Origin: Oscillatoria sp. SIO1A7
GTDB lineage: Bacteria > Cyanobacteriota > Cyanobacteriia > Cyanobacteriales > Laspinemataceae
Direction: 5' to 3'
Length of the DNA: 58,394 nt
Assembly: GCA_010672965.1 (NCBI GenBank)
Contig: JAAHFN010000014.1
Coordinates: 64,574-122,967 of the forward strand
The translations under genes were made by a program, and so were the position numbers. The notes under the pieces were generated by a model. The model did not search any database. It was not told the DNA's origin and was given only the letters and a program-made list of their open reading frames with translations. Below are positions 45,037 to 53,049 of this stretch, in pieces; within the stretch, counting starts at the first letter, position 1, and every line of letters starts with the position of its first letter.

Positions 45037-45517
45037 ACTTAAAAAAAAGTTTTGAGTTTTAAGTTTTGAGTTTTAAGTTATTATAGCATTAAATATGTTT
45101 GGTTAAAACACTGTAGGGGCTTAGGCGGAGCCTGCCCGAGGAGGGCATATAGCATTCGCCCTCTCCCTTGCCCCTAAGAATAAGAGTGTCCTAAACCGTC
45201 TTAGTATTGCAATATCTCGGGGGAGCATTTCTATTTTGCAACGGAGAGCCCTCTTGGGCTTTGTTTGTGTAGCCGCGCCAGCCGCCTCCCAGGCGGGGCT
45301 TAGTCCCGCCTGGGAGGCGGCATCATACAAAAGTGAAATGCTCCCATCTCTTGGTAAGATTTCAGCTTTAATGATTATAGCAGTAAGCAATAAGCTGTCA
45401 GCAGTAGTAGGGTCGCAAAAACTTGCCCTAACCAAAATTGAAATTCTGTAGGGTGCGCTCCTAGCACCCTACAGAACTTCAAAACTTAAAACTCAACACT
45501 CAAAACTCAAAATTATC
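45037..45517. other. Repeat-rich intergenic region
   Basis: Holds TTTTGAGTTTTAAG units (45045-45080), a GTAGGGGCTTAGGCGGAGCC-type block (45115-45170, related to 50325 and 54714), MITE family 3 (45222-45343) and a reversed AAAACTTAAAACTC tract (45478-45512). No gene is seen. Confidence 0.6.
45222..45343. mobile_element. MITE family 3 copy (GGGAGCATTTC ends)
   Basis: The end GGGAGCATTTCTATTTTG (about 45222) is complementary to CAAAAGTGAAATGCTCCC (about 45326-45343). The centre is a 17-bp-arm palindrome GCCGCCTCCCAGGCGGG (45281-45297 with 45305-45321). A second copy with the same ends is at about 50297-50443. Confidence 0.8.
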
Positions 45518-46171
45518 CTAGGTTGCAACCATTGCCGGAAGAGCGACGTTGGTTCCGCCCAGACCGCAATATCCATTAGGATTCTTGGCTAGGTATTGCT
45601 GGTGGTATTTTTCTGCGTAGTAAAACTCGGGAGCATCGAGGATTTCTGTTGTAATCTTGCCGTAACCAACAGACTTCAGGGCTTGCTCATAGGCGTCGCG
45701 GGAGGCAACGGCAAGTTTGCGTTGGCTGTCTGAATAAACATAAATTCCCGAACGGTACTGAGTGCCAGCATCATTTCCCTGACGCATCCCTTGGGTGGGA
45801 TCGTGGCTTTCCCAGAAGACTTTGAGGATGTCTTCATAAGCGATCGCCTTGGGGTCAAAGACCACGCGCACTACTTCATTGTGACCCGTCATGCCGCTAC
45901 AGACTTCTTGATAGCTGGGGTTGGGAGTCATTCCCGCTGCATAACCGACTGCAGTAACAAAAACACCTTCTTTTTGCCAGAATTTCCGCTCTGCTCCCCA
46001 GAAACAACCCATGCCAAACATGGCCATTTCTAGTCCCTCGGGGTACGGGGGCTTGAGGGGATTGCCGTTGACGTAGTGATTGGCAGGGACCGACATTACT
46101 TGCGATCGTCCCGGTAAAGCGTCCTCCGGCTTGGGGAGGGTTGTTTTTTTGCGAAATCCAAAGAGTACCAT
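45518..46171 (-). CDS. msrA: Peptide methionine sulfoxide reductase MsrA
   Basis: The 217-aa cytoplasmic enzyme reduces S-methionine sulfoxide in proteins, repairing oxidative damage with thioredoxin. The catalytic Cys56 is in [49 protein letters not shown] and YRSGIY follow, and a recycling Cys lies in NGYCGLGG near the C-terminus. The about 45-residue N-terminal lead ([20 protein letters not shown]) is common in cyanobacterial MsrA. It is monocistronic. Confidence 0.96.
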   Translation of the reverse strand: MVLFGFRKKTTLPKPEDALPGRSQVMSVPANHYVNGNPLKPPYPEGLEMAMFGMGCFWGAERKFWQKEGVFVTAVGYAAGMTPNPSYQEVCSGMTGHNEVVRVVFDPKAIAYEDILKVFWESHDPTQGMRQGNDAGTQYRSGIYVYSDSQRKLAVASRDAYEQALKSVGYGKITTEILDAPEFYYAEKYHQQYLAKNPNGYCGLGGTNVALPAMVAT

Positions 46172-47052
46172 GAGCTATGAGTCCGATTGGCGATAGTTAC
46201 TCCTTATTATATTTATTTCTTAGGGTTCGGGTTCGAGCTTTGAGTTGTGGAGCCACTTGCGAGTAGGGGCGATCGCAAAAGTCAAGATTTAAATTCTCCC
46301 TATAGATGAGCGAGCCCGGGACGAAAACACCGGAAGCCGTCAGGCTCATCGACTGACGCTAACCTCTCTTCAGCGTTCCCCATTCTCTGAAATAAAACGT
46401 AAAAGATGAAAGTGCAATCTCGCATTCTGTAGAAAATACTGAGGCAAGGGAGCGCTTAAGAAATCTTAAGAGTATAAAAGCCTATCTTAACTATAGAGAT
46501 TTTAAATCGATCGTGCAAAAATTCCAAAAGAAGGACATATTTAGGCTCCTTATAACATCGCAGTAGATGGGGATACAGTCTTTTTTGTAAAGGTGCTACA
46601 TAGAGAAATTACCATAACTTTTCATAGATAGCTACTAATGGGGCCAAATATACCTGTTTATGGGCCGCATTTAACCCCGTAAAAACCGCAGATTTTTATG
46701 GGGTTAAATGCGTGAATTTACTAAAAAAACAAGTGTGCGCTCACCAAGATAAAACTTATGCTTGCAATTTATATTTAGGGCTATATTTAGCCTTAAGAGC
46801 TATAATTACCTCAATATCCGTCTATATGGGTAAGATCCGGAAGGAAGAAGCTTAGCTCTGAGCTAAAGATACCTGCGCGATCGCCTCAATAAAAATTATA
46901 TATCGCTTGGCAGCAATACTGTAAGATTATTGCTGCTAAGCCTCCGTAAAAACCAGGATCTAGATTTTGTCAAGGATAAATTAGACTTTCTAGGTGCATC
47001 AGCGAGAACAATTTGCGCTAATATGTAGAAAGTTAATCCTAGTCGAAGAGCT
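46172..47052. other. Gene-free 880-bp stretch with a large hairpin
   Basis: No gene is supported. The main structure is an inverted repeat with 19-nt arms at 46667-46685 (GCATTTAACCCCGTAAAAA) and 46693-46711, one G-T mismatch. A TTAGCTCTGAGCTAA short palindrome is near 46853. The leader of the 67-aa gene is at the right. Confidence 0.5.
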
Positions 47053-47256
47053 ATGGCCGATATTACTTTAGAGCGATACGAGGTTAAGCAGAGGTTGAAG
47101 CAAGCACTCGTCAAGGTTGTACAAGAAGAGCCCCAGATTTTTGGAGAACTATTAGATCGTGCGATCTCGCAGATGGCTATAGCCAAGGCCCTCGAAAAAG
47201 AGAAAGACATCTCTGGTCTAAACACAGAGGCTATATTCCCCGTTCTGGAGCTTTGA
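47053..47256 (+). CDS. Small antitoxin-like protein (67 aa)
   Basis: A 67-aa, highly charged, helical protein (MADITLERYEVKQRLKQALV, QIFGELLDRAISQMAIAKAL). It resembles short antitoxin-like proteins of cyanobacteria, but no toxin gene follows: the next gene is convergent pfk. The ATG at 47053 fits the compact frame. It could be an orphan antitoxin or an unrelated small helical protein. Confidence 0.5.
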   Translation: MADITLERYEVKQRLKQALVKVVQEEPQIFGELLDRAISQMAIAKALEKEKDISGLNTEAIFPVLEL

Positions 47257-47276
47257 GGGTTAAACGCAGGTGTATT

Positions 47277-49517
47277 TTAGGGGTGAGAGACAGGCTCGGC
47301 CAGGAGGTCGGCGATCGCGCGCAAATGGCACCACCATTGTTCTTTGGGCCGTTGGTAGGAGCGATCGGTTAGGGTTGGGAACTGGCCTAGGTCTTGAAAA
47401 TCCAAGCGATCGCCTTGCAGGCCCATAAAAGCAGCGGCGGATGACTCTTTAGTTGCTTCAGCAATCAGAAAGTCAATCGCCTTAGCTGCCAAGCGAGTCG
47501 CTTGAATGCGGTCAAAGGGTGAAGGATCGCCCCCTTGTTGCAGGTGGCCGAGTACAGCTTGGCGAACCTGAAATACTTCTTTGCCTTCTTCGGCAAACAA
47601 GGAGCAGATGAAATCGCTGTTATAGACGGGATGCGCGTTTTCGTTGCAGATTATTAACCCCAAGCGCTTGCCCTGTTTGAATCCCCGAATCAGATGTTCT
47701 AAATCCCGCTGCAAATTATGGAGAGTTACGCCATCTTCATGTAAATAAACTTGCTCGGCGCCAGTCGCCATGCCGCTCATCAAGGCGAGATAGCCGCAAT
47801 AGCGTCCCATGACCTTGACCAAAAAGCAGCGACTGGAGGCCACAGCCGATTGCTTAATTTTGTCCGAGGCGTAGATAATATTATTCAAGGCTGTATCGGC
47901 ACCAATACTGTGTTCGGCTCCGGGCAAGTTATTGTTAATCGTGGCGGGCAGACAGAGCATCGGCAGGTTAAAAGCAGGGAAATTTTCCCTTTGCCTGTAG
48001 AGCTGATAAGCGGATTCGTAACCAGCCCAGCCGCCGATAATTAATAGAGCATCGATATTATGTTGTTCGATTTGGCGAGCGATCGCATAGAAATCCCTTC
48101 CCTCGGGAATCTTGCGGCTGGTTCCCAACTCCGACCCCCCGGTCGTTGCCCAACCTCGGACGCTTACCCAATCTAATTCTTTGATCTTGCCCCAAATCAG
48201 TCCTTTGAAACCGTTTTCCACCCCTAACATGGTGTGGCATTTATCAATTCCCAGACGCACTGCAGCTCGCACTGCAGTATTCATACCCGATGCGGCCCCG
48301 CCACAGTTGAGGACTGCGATTCGCAGGGGTTCCCCCGGTGGAGGAACGAAGTCGCTCCTACAGCTTGGCGGCACTGCCTGCATCAGCGTATATAAAGTTT
48401 CATGGGCTTCCTGAAAAGCATTGCCCCGCAGTTCCATTGCTTTTTCATAGTCACCGCTAGCGATCGCTTCGACAACTTTATGGCTCTGCTCCACGCAATG
48501 GATCAGGGGCGATCGCGCCACTCGGTTTCCCTGCATACCGATCAGCACTGCCTCGCTCTTATCCCTATCTGAAAGAATTTCTTCCACTGCCGCGCAACCC
48601 AAAATCGTACTTAGAGTGCGATCGAGCCCGCTGGCAGAGCCGCCGCGCTGAACGTGGCCCAAAATAGTGACTCGTGCGTCTTCCCCCAGTCGCTCTTCTA
48701 ATACTTTTTTGACATGATTGCTGTGGATGGGATTTCCTTGGCGGTCTCTTGCTCCCTCTGCCACCATGACAATGGTATCCCGACGACCGGAGTCCCGACC
48801 GGCTTTGAGAACCTGACACATTTGTTCTTCCCAATTTTCTCCGTCTGGGGGATTCTCGGGAATTAGTACCCAATCGGCACCCGTCGCCAATCCGCCCATT
48901 ACTGCTAAATAACCGCAATTGCGCCCCATCACTTCAATGACAAAGGTGCGCTGGTGGCTGGCAGCAGTGGAAGAAATCGCATCTACCGCCTCGGTAATTC
49001 GGTGCAGGGCCGTATCAGTACCTATGGTCAAGTCGCTGCCATACATATCGTTATCGATAGATGCGGGCAACCCAACCACCGCCAAAGGGACGTTATTACT
49101 AGCGGCTTCTGGGGTAATTTTCCCGGTTTCTGCTAATTCCCGGAGCAAATCGGGCCATTCAGTCTGGAAAACATAGGCCCCGGTAAGGCTCCCGTCTCCT
49201 CCTATTGCTACCAAAGCATTGATGCCAAGGGAGACAAGATTGTGGGCTGCCTGAAGCCGTCCTTCTTTGGTTTGAAAAGCGGCGCAGCGAGCAGTGCCGA
49301 TAATTGTGCCGCCTTGGTTGATGATGCCTGCGACCGAGTTCCAGTCAAACTTACGGATGCGATCTCCTCCATCCACCATTCCCTGATAGCCTTCGTATAT
49401 GGCATAGACTTCCATGTTTCGGTTGAGGGCGGCGCGCACTACTGCTCGCACCGCTGCATTCATCCCCGGAGAATCTCCCCCACTGGTCAAAACACCAAGA
49501 CGTTTTTTTGGACTCAC
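47277..49517 (-). CDS. pfk: Double-length 6-phosphofructokinase, C-half inactive-looking
   Basis: The 746-aa protein contains two tandem phosphofructokinase domains (about 1-395 and 397-746), the arrangement known from eukaryotic PFK-1; usual bacterial enzymes have about 320-380 aa. The N-half keeps the ATP site (GGDGS, 106-110) and the catalytic Asp155 in PASIDND. A small residue precedes Ser rather than the Lys of PPi enzymes, so ATP use is likely; EVMGRNCGYL and HVQRGGSASGLDR are intact. In the C-half GGDG becomes GGWAG and PxTIDND becomes PATINNN (Asn528 for the catalytic Asp), so it is probably regulatory, as in eukaryotic PFK. The reaction is phosphorylation of fructose 6-phosphate in glycolysis. 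It is monocistronic. Confidence 0.93.
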   Translation of the reverse strand: MSPKKRLGVLTSGGDSPGMNAAVRAVVRAALNRNMEVYAIYEGYQGMVDGGDRIRKFDWNSVAGIINQGGTIIGTARCAAFQTKEGRLQAAHNLVSLGINALVAIGGDGSLTGAYVFQTEWPDLLRELAETGKITPEAASNNVPLAVVGLPASIDNDMYGSDLTIGTDTALHRITEAVDAISSTAASHQRTFVIEVMGRNCGYLAVMGGLATGADWVLIPENPPDGENWEEQMCQVLKAGRDSGRRDTIVMVAEGARDRQGNPIHSNHVKKVLEERLGEDARVTILGHVQRGGSASGLDRTLSTILGCAAVEEILSDRDKSEAVLIGMQGNRVARSPLIHCVEQSHKVVEAIASGDYEKAMELRGNAFQEAHETLYTLMQAVPPSCRSDFVPPPGEPLRIAVLNCGGAASGMNTAVRAAVRLGIDKCHTMLGVENGFKGLIWGKIKELDWVSVRGWATTGGSELGTSRKIPEGRDFYAIARQIEQHNIDALLIIGGWAGYESAYQLYRQRENFPAFNLPMLCLPATINNNLPGAEHSIGADTALNNIIYASDKIKQSAVASSRCFLVKVMGRYCGYLALMSGMATGAEQVYLHEDGVTLHNLQRDLEHLIRGFKQGKRLGLIICNENAHPVYNSDFICSLFAEEGKEVFQVRQAVLGHLQQGGDPSPFDRIQATRLAAKAIDFLIAEATKESSAAAFMGLQGDRLDFQDLGQFPTLTDRSYQRPKEQWWCHLRAIADLLAEPVSHP

Positions 49518-49707
49518 GGATATACCTCCCCAATAGCTTATATATTTAGACTTAAGTAAAACTCTATGGACGGGGCAACCACAGGGGAATTGGCCCCTAC
49601 AAAAGAAAGACTATATTTGGGTATTTTGCGTAACTCCTATAAATTTTGGATTTTCGACTTTGGATTTTAGATTGGGGAATATGGCCCCACGGGAGACTTG
49701 TCTTTGT

Positions 49708-49809
49708 CAGAACTTACGCAGAGACATTACTTTGTAGGGTGCCGCACCGCGCACTGTAGGGGCAGTGCCCCCGTGCCTGGGTCTAGCACCACTAATATGC
49801 GTAAGTCCT
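49708..49809. mobile_element. MITE family 1 copy
   Basis: Ends AGAACTTACGCAGAGA and ATGCGTAAGTCCTA, with the shared GTAGGGGCAGTGCCCCCGTG and GGTCTAGCA blocks inside. Confidence 0.85.
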
Positions 49810-50061
49810 ATTTATATTTGAGATTTTGGATTGCGACCAAGGCATATGCGATCGCGGACAGCGGCCTTATCCCCCTCCCGCGCTTACATCATATATATAA
49901 GGTCGCTTCATATATATATAGTCTGGCGCGGATATAACAAGTTTTTGACTAATAGGATTGTGGTCTTGTTGAAGATAGGAGCGCAACATGGCCGCTGTTT
50001 TCTATCGCCATGACTGCACGGGCTCCAGAAGGTATAGGGAGGACCCTAGATGTTCTGGCGT

Positions 50062-50221
50062 TATAGTCATTTAAAATAAAAATGAGACATTTTTGTAGGG
50101 GCGACTCGCGAGTCGCCCTAAATGTAGGGGCGATTTCCCTCCCGGGCACGCTATGCGCTCCACAAAGCAGGCGCTGGCCAACGCAAACGTAACTGTCTCA
50201 TCCTTAATTGAAATGAATATA
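50062..50221. mobile_element. MITE family 4 copy (ATAGTCATTT...ATGAGACA ends)
   Basis: The left end runs ATAGTCATTT to ATGAGACA (50063-50090). The right end (50194-50221) starts TGTCTCATCC and ends GAAATGAATATA, an imperfect inverted copy. The interior has GTAGGGGCGACTCGCGAGTC. A second copy is at 52933-53049. Confidence 0.8.
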
Positions 50222-50296
50222 ACTCTATGAACGGGGCAACCACGAGGGATTGCCCCTACAAAACAATTTGCTTAAGTCCTAATCAGAGAAGCGATT

Positions 50297-50443
50297 GGAG
50301 CGTTTCAATTTTGTAATTTTGTTGTAGGGGCGTAGGCGGAGCCTGCCCGGAGGGCATATGGCATTCGCCTATGAATGTTGGCTCTTATTGACGGCGTTTT
50401 GGGTACTGTTTGCATTCATTGAAATGCTCCCAGCGATTCTCCT
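50297..50443. mobile_element. MITE family 3 copy
   Basis: The end GGAGCGTTTCAATTTTG is inverted relative to CATTGAAATGCTCCC, matching the copy at 45222. The interior includes the GTAGGGGCGTAGGCGGAGCC block. Confidence 0.7.
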
Positions 50444-50623
50444 ACAGGGAATCGTTATTAGCCGAAATAGCTAATGGTTTTTGGAAAGCGTTAGCGCGAT
50501 TATCCTATGGAGACTCTATGCGAAAAGCTCAGGCGTTGGTCAAGGCGATCGCTCTTGCGGAAAAATAAGTAATGGAATCGTAGTTAGCATAGTCAAAGAC
50601 CAAGATCTAGCAAAAATAAAACC

Positions 50624-50953
50624 ATGAGCGAACTCAATGGCGACGAATTGAAAAAATTAATCGAATCTAACGCTCGGTCTATTGAAGCCTTAAGCGCCTC
50701 TCTTGCAGAGTCGCAGCGCAAGTCCGAGCAAGAGATGGCCGAGCTGCGGGAAACCTTAGCTTATGTAGCGCGGACTCAAAGCAATGCAATAGCAAATCTA
50801 AATCATACCTTAGCGGATGTAGTGCAACAACAAGGGGAAACTAACGCCCAAACTTATCGGCTGATTAATAAGTTGGAAAATCGTCAAGGAGAGATTGTCG
50901 AAATTATGAAGCTGTTGGTGGAAAAAGTTGGAGAATCTAAGAGTGAGGAATAG
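50624..50953 (+). CDS. Coiled-coil protein, tandem paralogue 1
   Basis: A 109-aa helical protein: MSELNGDELKKLIESNARSI at the start, an Ala/Glu-rich coiled coil, and ENRQGEIVEIMKLLVEKVGE at the end. It belongs to a cyanobacterial family of short coiled-coil proteins without known function. No membrane segment or signal is present. Two further copies follow at 51211 and 51767. The upstream GATCTAGCAAAAATAAAACC is shared with the third copy. Confidence 0.75.
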   Translation: MSELNGDELKKLIESNARSIEALSASLAESQRKSEQEMAELRETLAYVARTQSNAIANLNHTLADVVQQQGETNAQTYRLINKLENRQGEIVEIMKLLVEKVGESKSEE

Positions 50954-51084
50954 TCGATCGCCTCTGCACTCGAACGGGGCGATTCTCCTGCGGAGATGCT
51001 TCGCGATCGCGGGGTGATTGCCCCTACATTGCAATTAAACCGGGCGATCGCGGGGGGATTGCCCCTACATTGTATAACTGATTT

Positions 51085-51163
51085 AGACTTACGCACTGAC
51101 AGAGTTTGTAGGGGCAGTGCCCCCGGGAGCGCCCCGGTCTAGCAGAAATAATGCGTAAGTCCT
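51085..51163. mobile_element. MITE family 1 copy between paralogues 1 and 2
   Basis: AGACTTACGCACTGACAGAG and ATGCGTAAGTCCT are the inverted ends; GTAGGGGCAGTGCCCCC and GGTCTAGCAGAAATAAT lie inside. Almost the same element is found at 51637. Confidence 0.9.
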
Positions 51164-51210
51164 AATTGCTATAATTATTGTAGCCAACAACCGAAATCTA
51201 GCAAAAAAAT

Positions 51211-51528
51211 ATGAGCGAACTCAATGGCGACGACCTCAAAAAACTAATCGAATCTAACGCTCGGTCTATTGAAGCCTTAAGCGCCTCCCATGCAGAAATA
51301 GCAGAGGCACAGCGCAGAGCGGAGAAGGAGATGGCAGCTCTGCGGGACACTTTAGGTCATGTAGCGCGGACTCAAGGCAATGCTTTAGCACATTTAACCC
51401 AGCTTCAAGGCGAAAGTACCGCCCAAATGTATCAAGCCATTAACAGATTGGAAAATCGTCAAGGAGAACTTGTCGAAATTATGAAGCTATTGGTGGAAAA
51501 AGTTGGAGAATCTAAGAGCGAGCAATAG
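51211..51528 (+). CDS. Coiled-coil protein, tandem paralogue 2
   Basis: 105 aa, nearly identical to paralogue 1 at both ends (MSELNGDDLKKLIESNARSI ... ENRQGELVEIMKLLVEKVGE) with a shorter, changed middle (HAEIAEAQRRAEKEMAALRD). The centre is where the copies differ, by indels in multiples of three. Its start is 587 nt after that of copy 1. Confidence 0.75.
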   Translation: MSELNGDDLKKLIESNARSIEALSASHAEIAEAQRRAEKEMAALRDTLGHVARTQGNALAHLTQLQGESTAQMYQAINRLENRQGELVEIMKLLVEKVGESKSEQ

Positions 51529-51636
51529 CCGATCGCCTCTGCACTCGAACGGCGCTATCGCGGGGGATTGCCCTACATTGCAACTAAACGGGGCGATCGC
51601 GAACATGGAATTGCCCCTACATCGTATAACTCGTTT

Positions 51637-51715
51637 TGACTTACGCACTGACAGAGTTTGTAGGGGCAGTGCCCCCGTGCCTGCCCCGGTCTAGCAGAAA
51701 TAATGTGTAAGTCCT
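51637..51715. mobile_element. MITE family 1 copy between paralogues 2 and 3
   Basis: TTGACTTACGCACTGACAGA and TAATGTGTAAGTCCT ends; the interior is almost identical to 51085-51163. Both intergenic segments also share the GATCGC-rich flanks, showing that gene and element were duplicated together. Confidence 0.9.
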
Positions 51716-51766
51716 AATTGCTATAATTATTATAGCCAACAACCGAAATCTAGCAAAAATAAAACC

Positions 51767-52159
51767 ATGAGCGAACTCAATGGCGACGACCTCAAAAAAC
51801 TAATCGAATCTAACGCTCGGTCTATTGAAGCCTTGAGCGCCTCGCATTCAGAAATAGCAGAGGCACAGCGCAGGGCGGAGAAAGAGATGGCAGATATGCG
51901 GGAAACCTTTGGGCAAGAGATGGCGGCTCTGCGGGAAACCTTAGCGGATTTAGCACGTTTTCAGGCAAATGCCTTGGCGAATTGTAATAATGCAGTAGCA
52001 AATCTAAATTATGCTTTAGCGGATGTAGTTAAAAAGCAAGGGGAAACTAGCGCCGAAACTTATCGGCTCATTAACAAGCTGGAAAGCCGTCAAGGAGAGA
52101 TTGTCAAAGTTATGAAGCTGTTGGTGGAAAAGTCGGGGGAATCTGAGAACAAGGAATAA
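51767..52159 (+). CDS. Coiled-coil protein, tandem paralogue 3
   Basis: 130 aa, the longest copy. It has the same start (MSELNGDDLKKLIESNARSI) and end (ESRQGEIVKVMKLLVEKSGE). The middle has extra EMxxLRET heptads (EMADMRETFGQEMAALRETL), an in-frame internal duplication. A strong terminator hairpin follows. Confidence 0.75.
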   Translation: MSELNGDDLKKLIESNARSIEALSASHSEIAEAQRRAEKEMADMRETFGQEMAALRETLADLARFQANALANCNNAVANLNYALADVVKKQGETSAETYRLINKLESRQGEIVKVMKLLVEKSGESENKE

Positions 52160-52172
52160 GCGGGAGTGAATT

Positions 52173-52205
52173 AGAAACCCGGCTTTTTGAAAAAGCCGGG
52201 TTTCT
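52173..52205 (+). terminator. Terminator hairpin after coiled-coil cluster
   Basis: AGAAACCCGGCTTTTT pairs with AAAAAGCCGGGTTTCT around a single G (52173-52205). A similar GAAACCnGGTTTC hairpin is at 55003-55035. It sits between convergent genes and may act both ways. Confidence 0.75.
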
Positions 52206-52247
52206 GAGCGGCTTCTTCAACAGACCGCAAACCGAACGCCAGCCGAA

Positions 52248-52733
52248 TTAGTAGTGACAGGGATGGAGCCGACTAACTGAGGTTCTAATTCTCGACCATT
52301 CATTAGCTAATCTTGTTTCTCCTCGCCGAATTCTACGATATCCCAACTCTGGATGGCGCGCATAAAATATTGCATCGGCTACCTTATTCAGATCCTCGCT
52401 GACTAAGAATAATCTTCGATCCCTAGCATCTTCTCCGTCATAGCTATTAATCATCCACATAAGGTACCCCGAACAACTACTCTGATAGACCAGAATGTCG
52501 GGAACGATTCTTTGAATGGCGTTCCACTCTCTGATGTACTCGGTTTCATTAGAGCCTATTTTTCTTCGTGACAGTTGGGGATTGGCACTATAGAAAAAAT
52601 TGTCCGTCCATTCATTAATGGTTTTTTGGGTGAGTCTGGGTTGAGAGCTTGCAGGTGTTGTGCTGAAGATGAGCCAACTGAGGATTAAAACAAAAAGCGC
52701 CGTCGCTTTGGGAAAATTTATTCTCACAATCAT
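52248..52733 (-). CDS. Small secreted protein with internal duplication
   Basis: A 161-aa protein with a clear signal peptide (FPKATALFVLILSWLIFSTT, cleaved near ASS-QP). The mature part contains two related about 37-residue units: WTDNFFYSANPQLSRRKIGS...YIREWNAIQRIV and VADAIFYARHPELGYRRIRR...LANEWSRIRTSV, giving FYxxxPxLxxRxI...EWxxIR. I do not recognise the family. Two cysteines (SSCSG, HPCHY) could pair. It is expected in the periplasm or outside. Confidence 0.75.
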   Translation of the reverse strand: MIVRINFPKATALFVLILSWLIFSTTPASSQPRLTQKTINEWTDNFFYSANPQLSRRKIGSNETEYIREWNAIQRIVPDILVYQSSCSGYLMWMINSYDGEDARDRRLFLVSEDLNKVADAIFYARHPELGYRRIRRGETRLANEWSRIRTSVSRLHPCHY

Positions 52734-52932
52734 CTACCTCCCAGGGATGAAAACCACGATCGATTTGAGAACGCACCTTCCGGCCCTATCGTTGTATCTG
52801 ACTCAAAATTATCTTGCCGACAAAGCCGAATTTATTATATCGATTATATCCCAATTTTCCAAAACATTGCTGGCCGTTGGTTGCCTGTAGGGACGAAAGC
52901 CCTTTCGGGTTCTTACAGAATTCACAGAAAAT

Positions 52933-53049
52933 TATAGTCATTTCAAATAAGGATGAGACACCATTATCTATCTACAACGTCGGAAGATGTAGGGGCGATT
53001 CGCGAATCGCCCCTACATAAATGTCTCACTGTTATTTAAATCAAATATA
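52933..53049. mobile_element. MITE family 4 copy
   Basis: The left end ATAGTCATTTCAAATAAGGA continues to TGAGACA; the right end is TGTCTCACTGTTATTTAAAT. The interior has the palindromic GTAGGGGCGATTCGCGAATC. The right end overlaps the last codons of the PPC-domain gene, whose TGA stop is at 53041-53043. Confidence 0.8.

Larger units (their letters stand above)
49518..50623. other. 1.1-kb MITE-rich stretch without genes
   Basis: No gene is supported. It holds MITE family 1 (49708-49809), family 4 (50062-50221) and family 3 (50297-50443). It also holds a diverged duplicate of GGGGCAACCACAGGGG-type sequence (49572-49605 and 50229-50262). Confidence 0.65.

Noticed and set aside
47053-47256. Full toxin-antitoxin operon at the small antitoxin-like gene
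   Set aside because: No toxin gene follows on the same strand; only the convergent phosphofructokinase gene.
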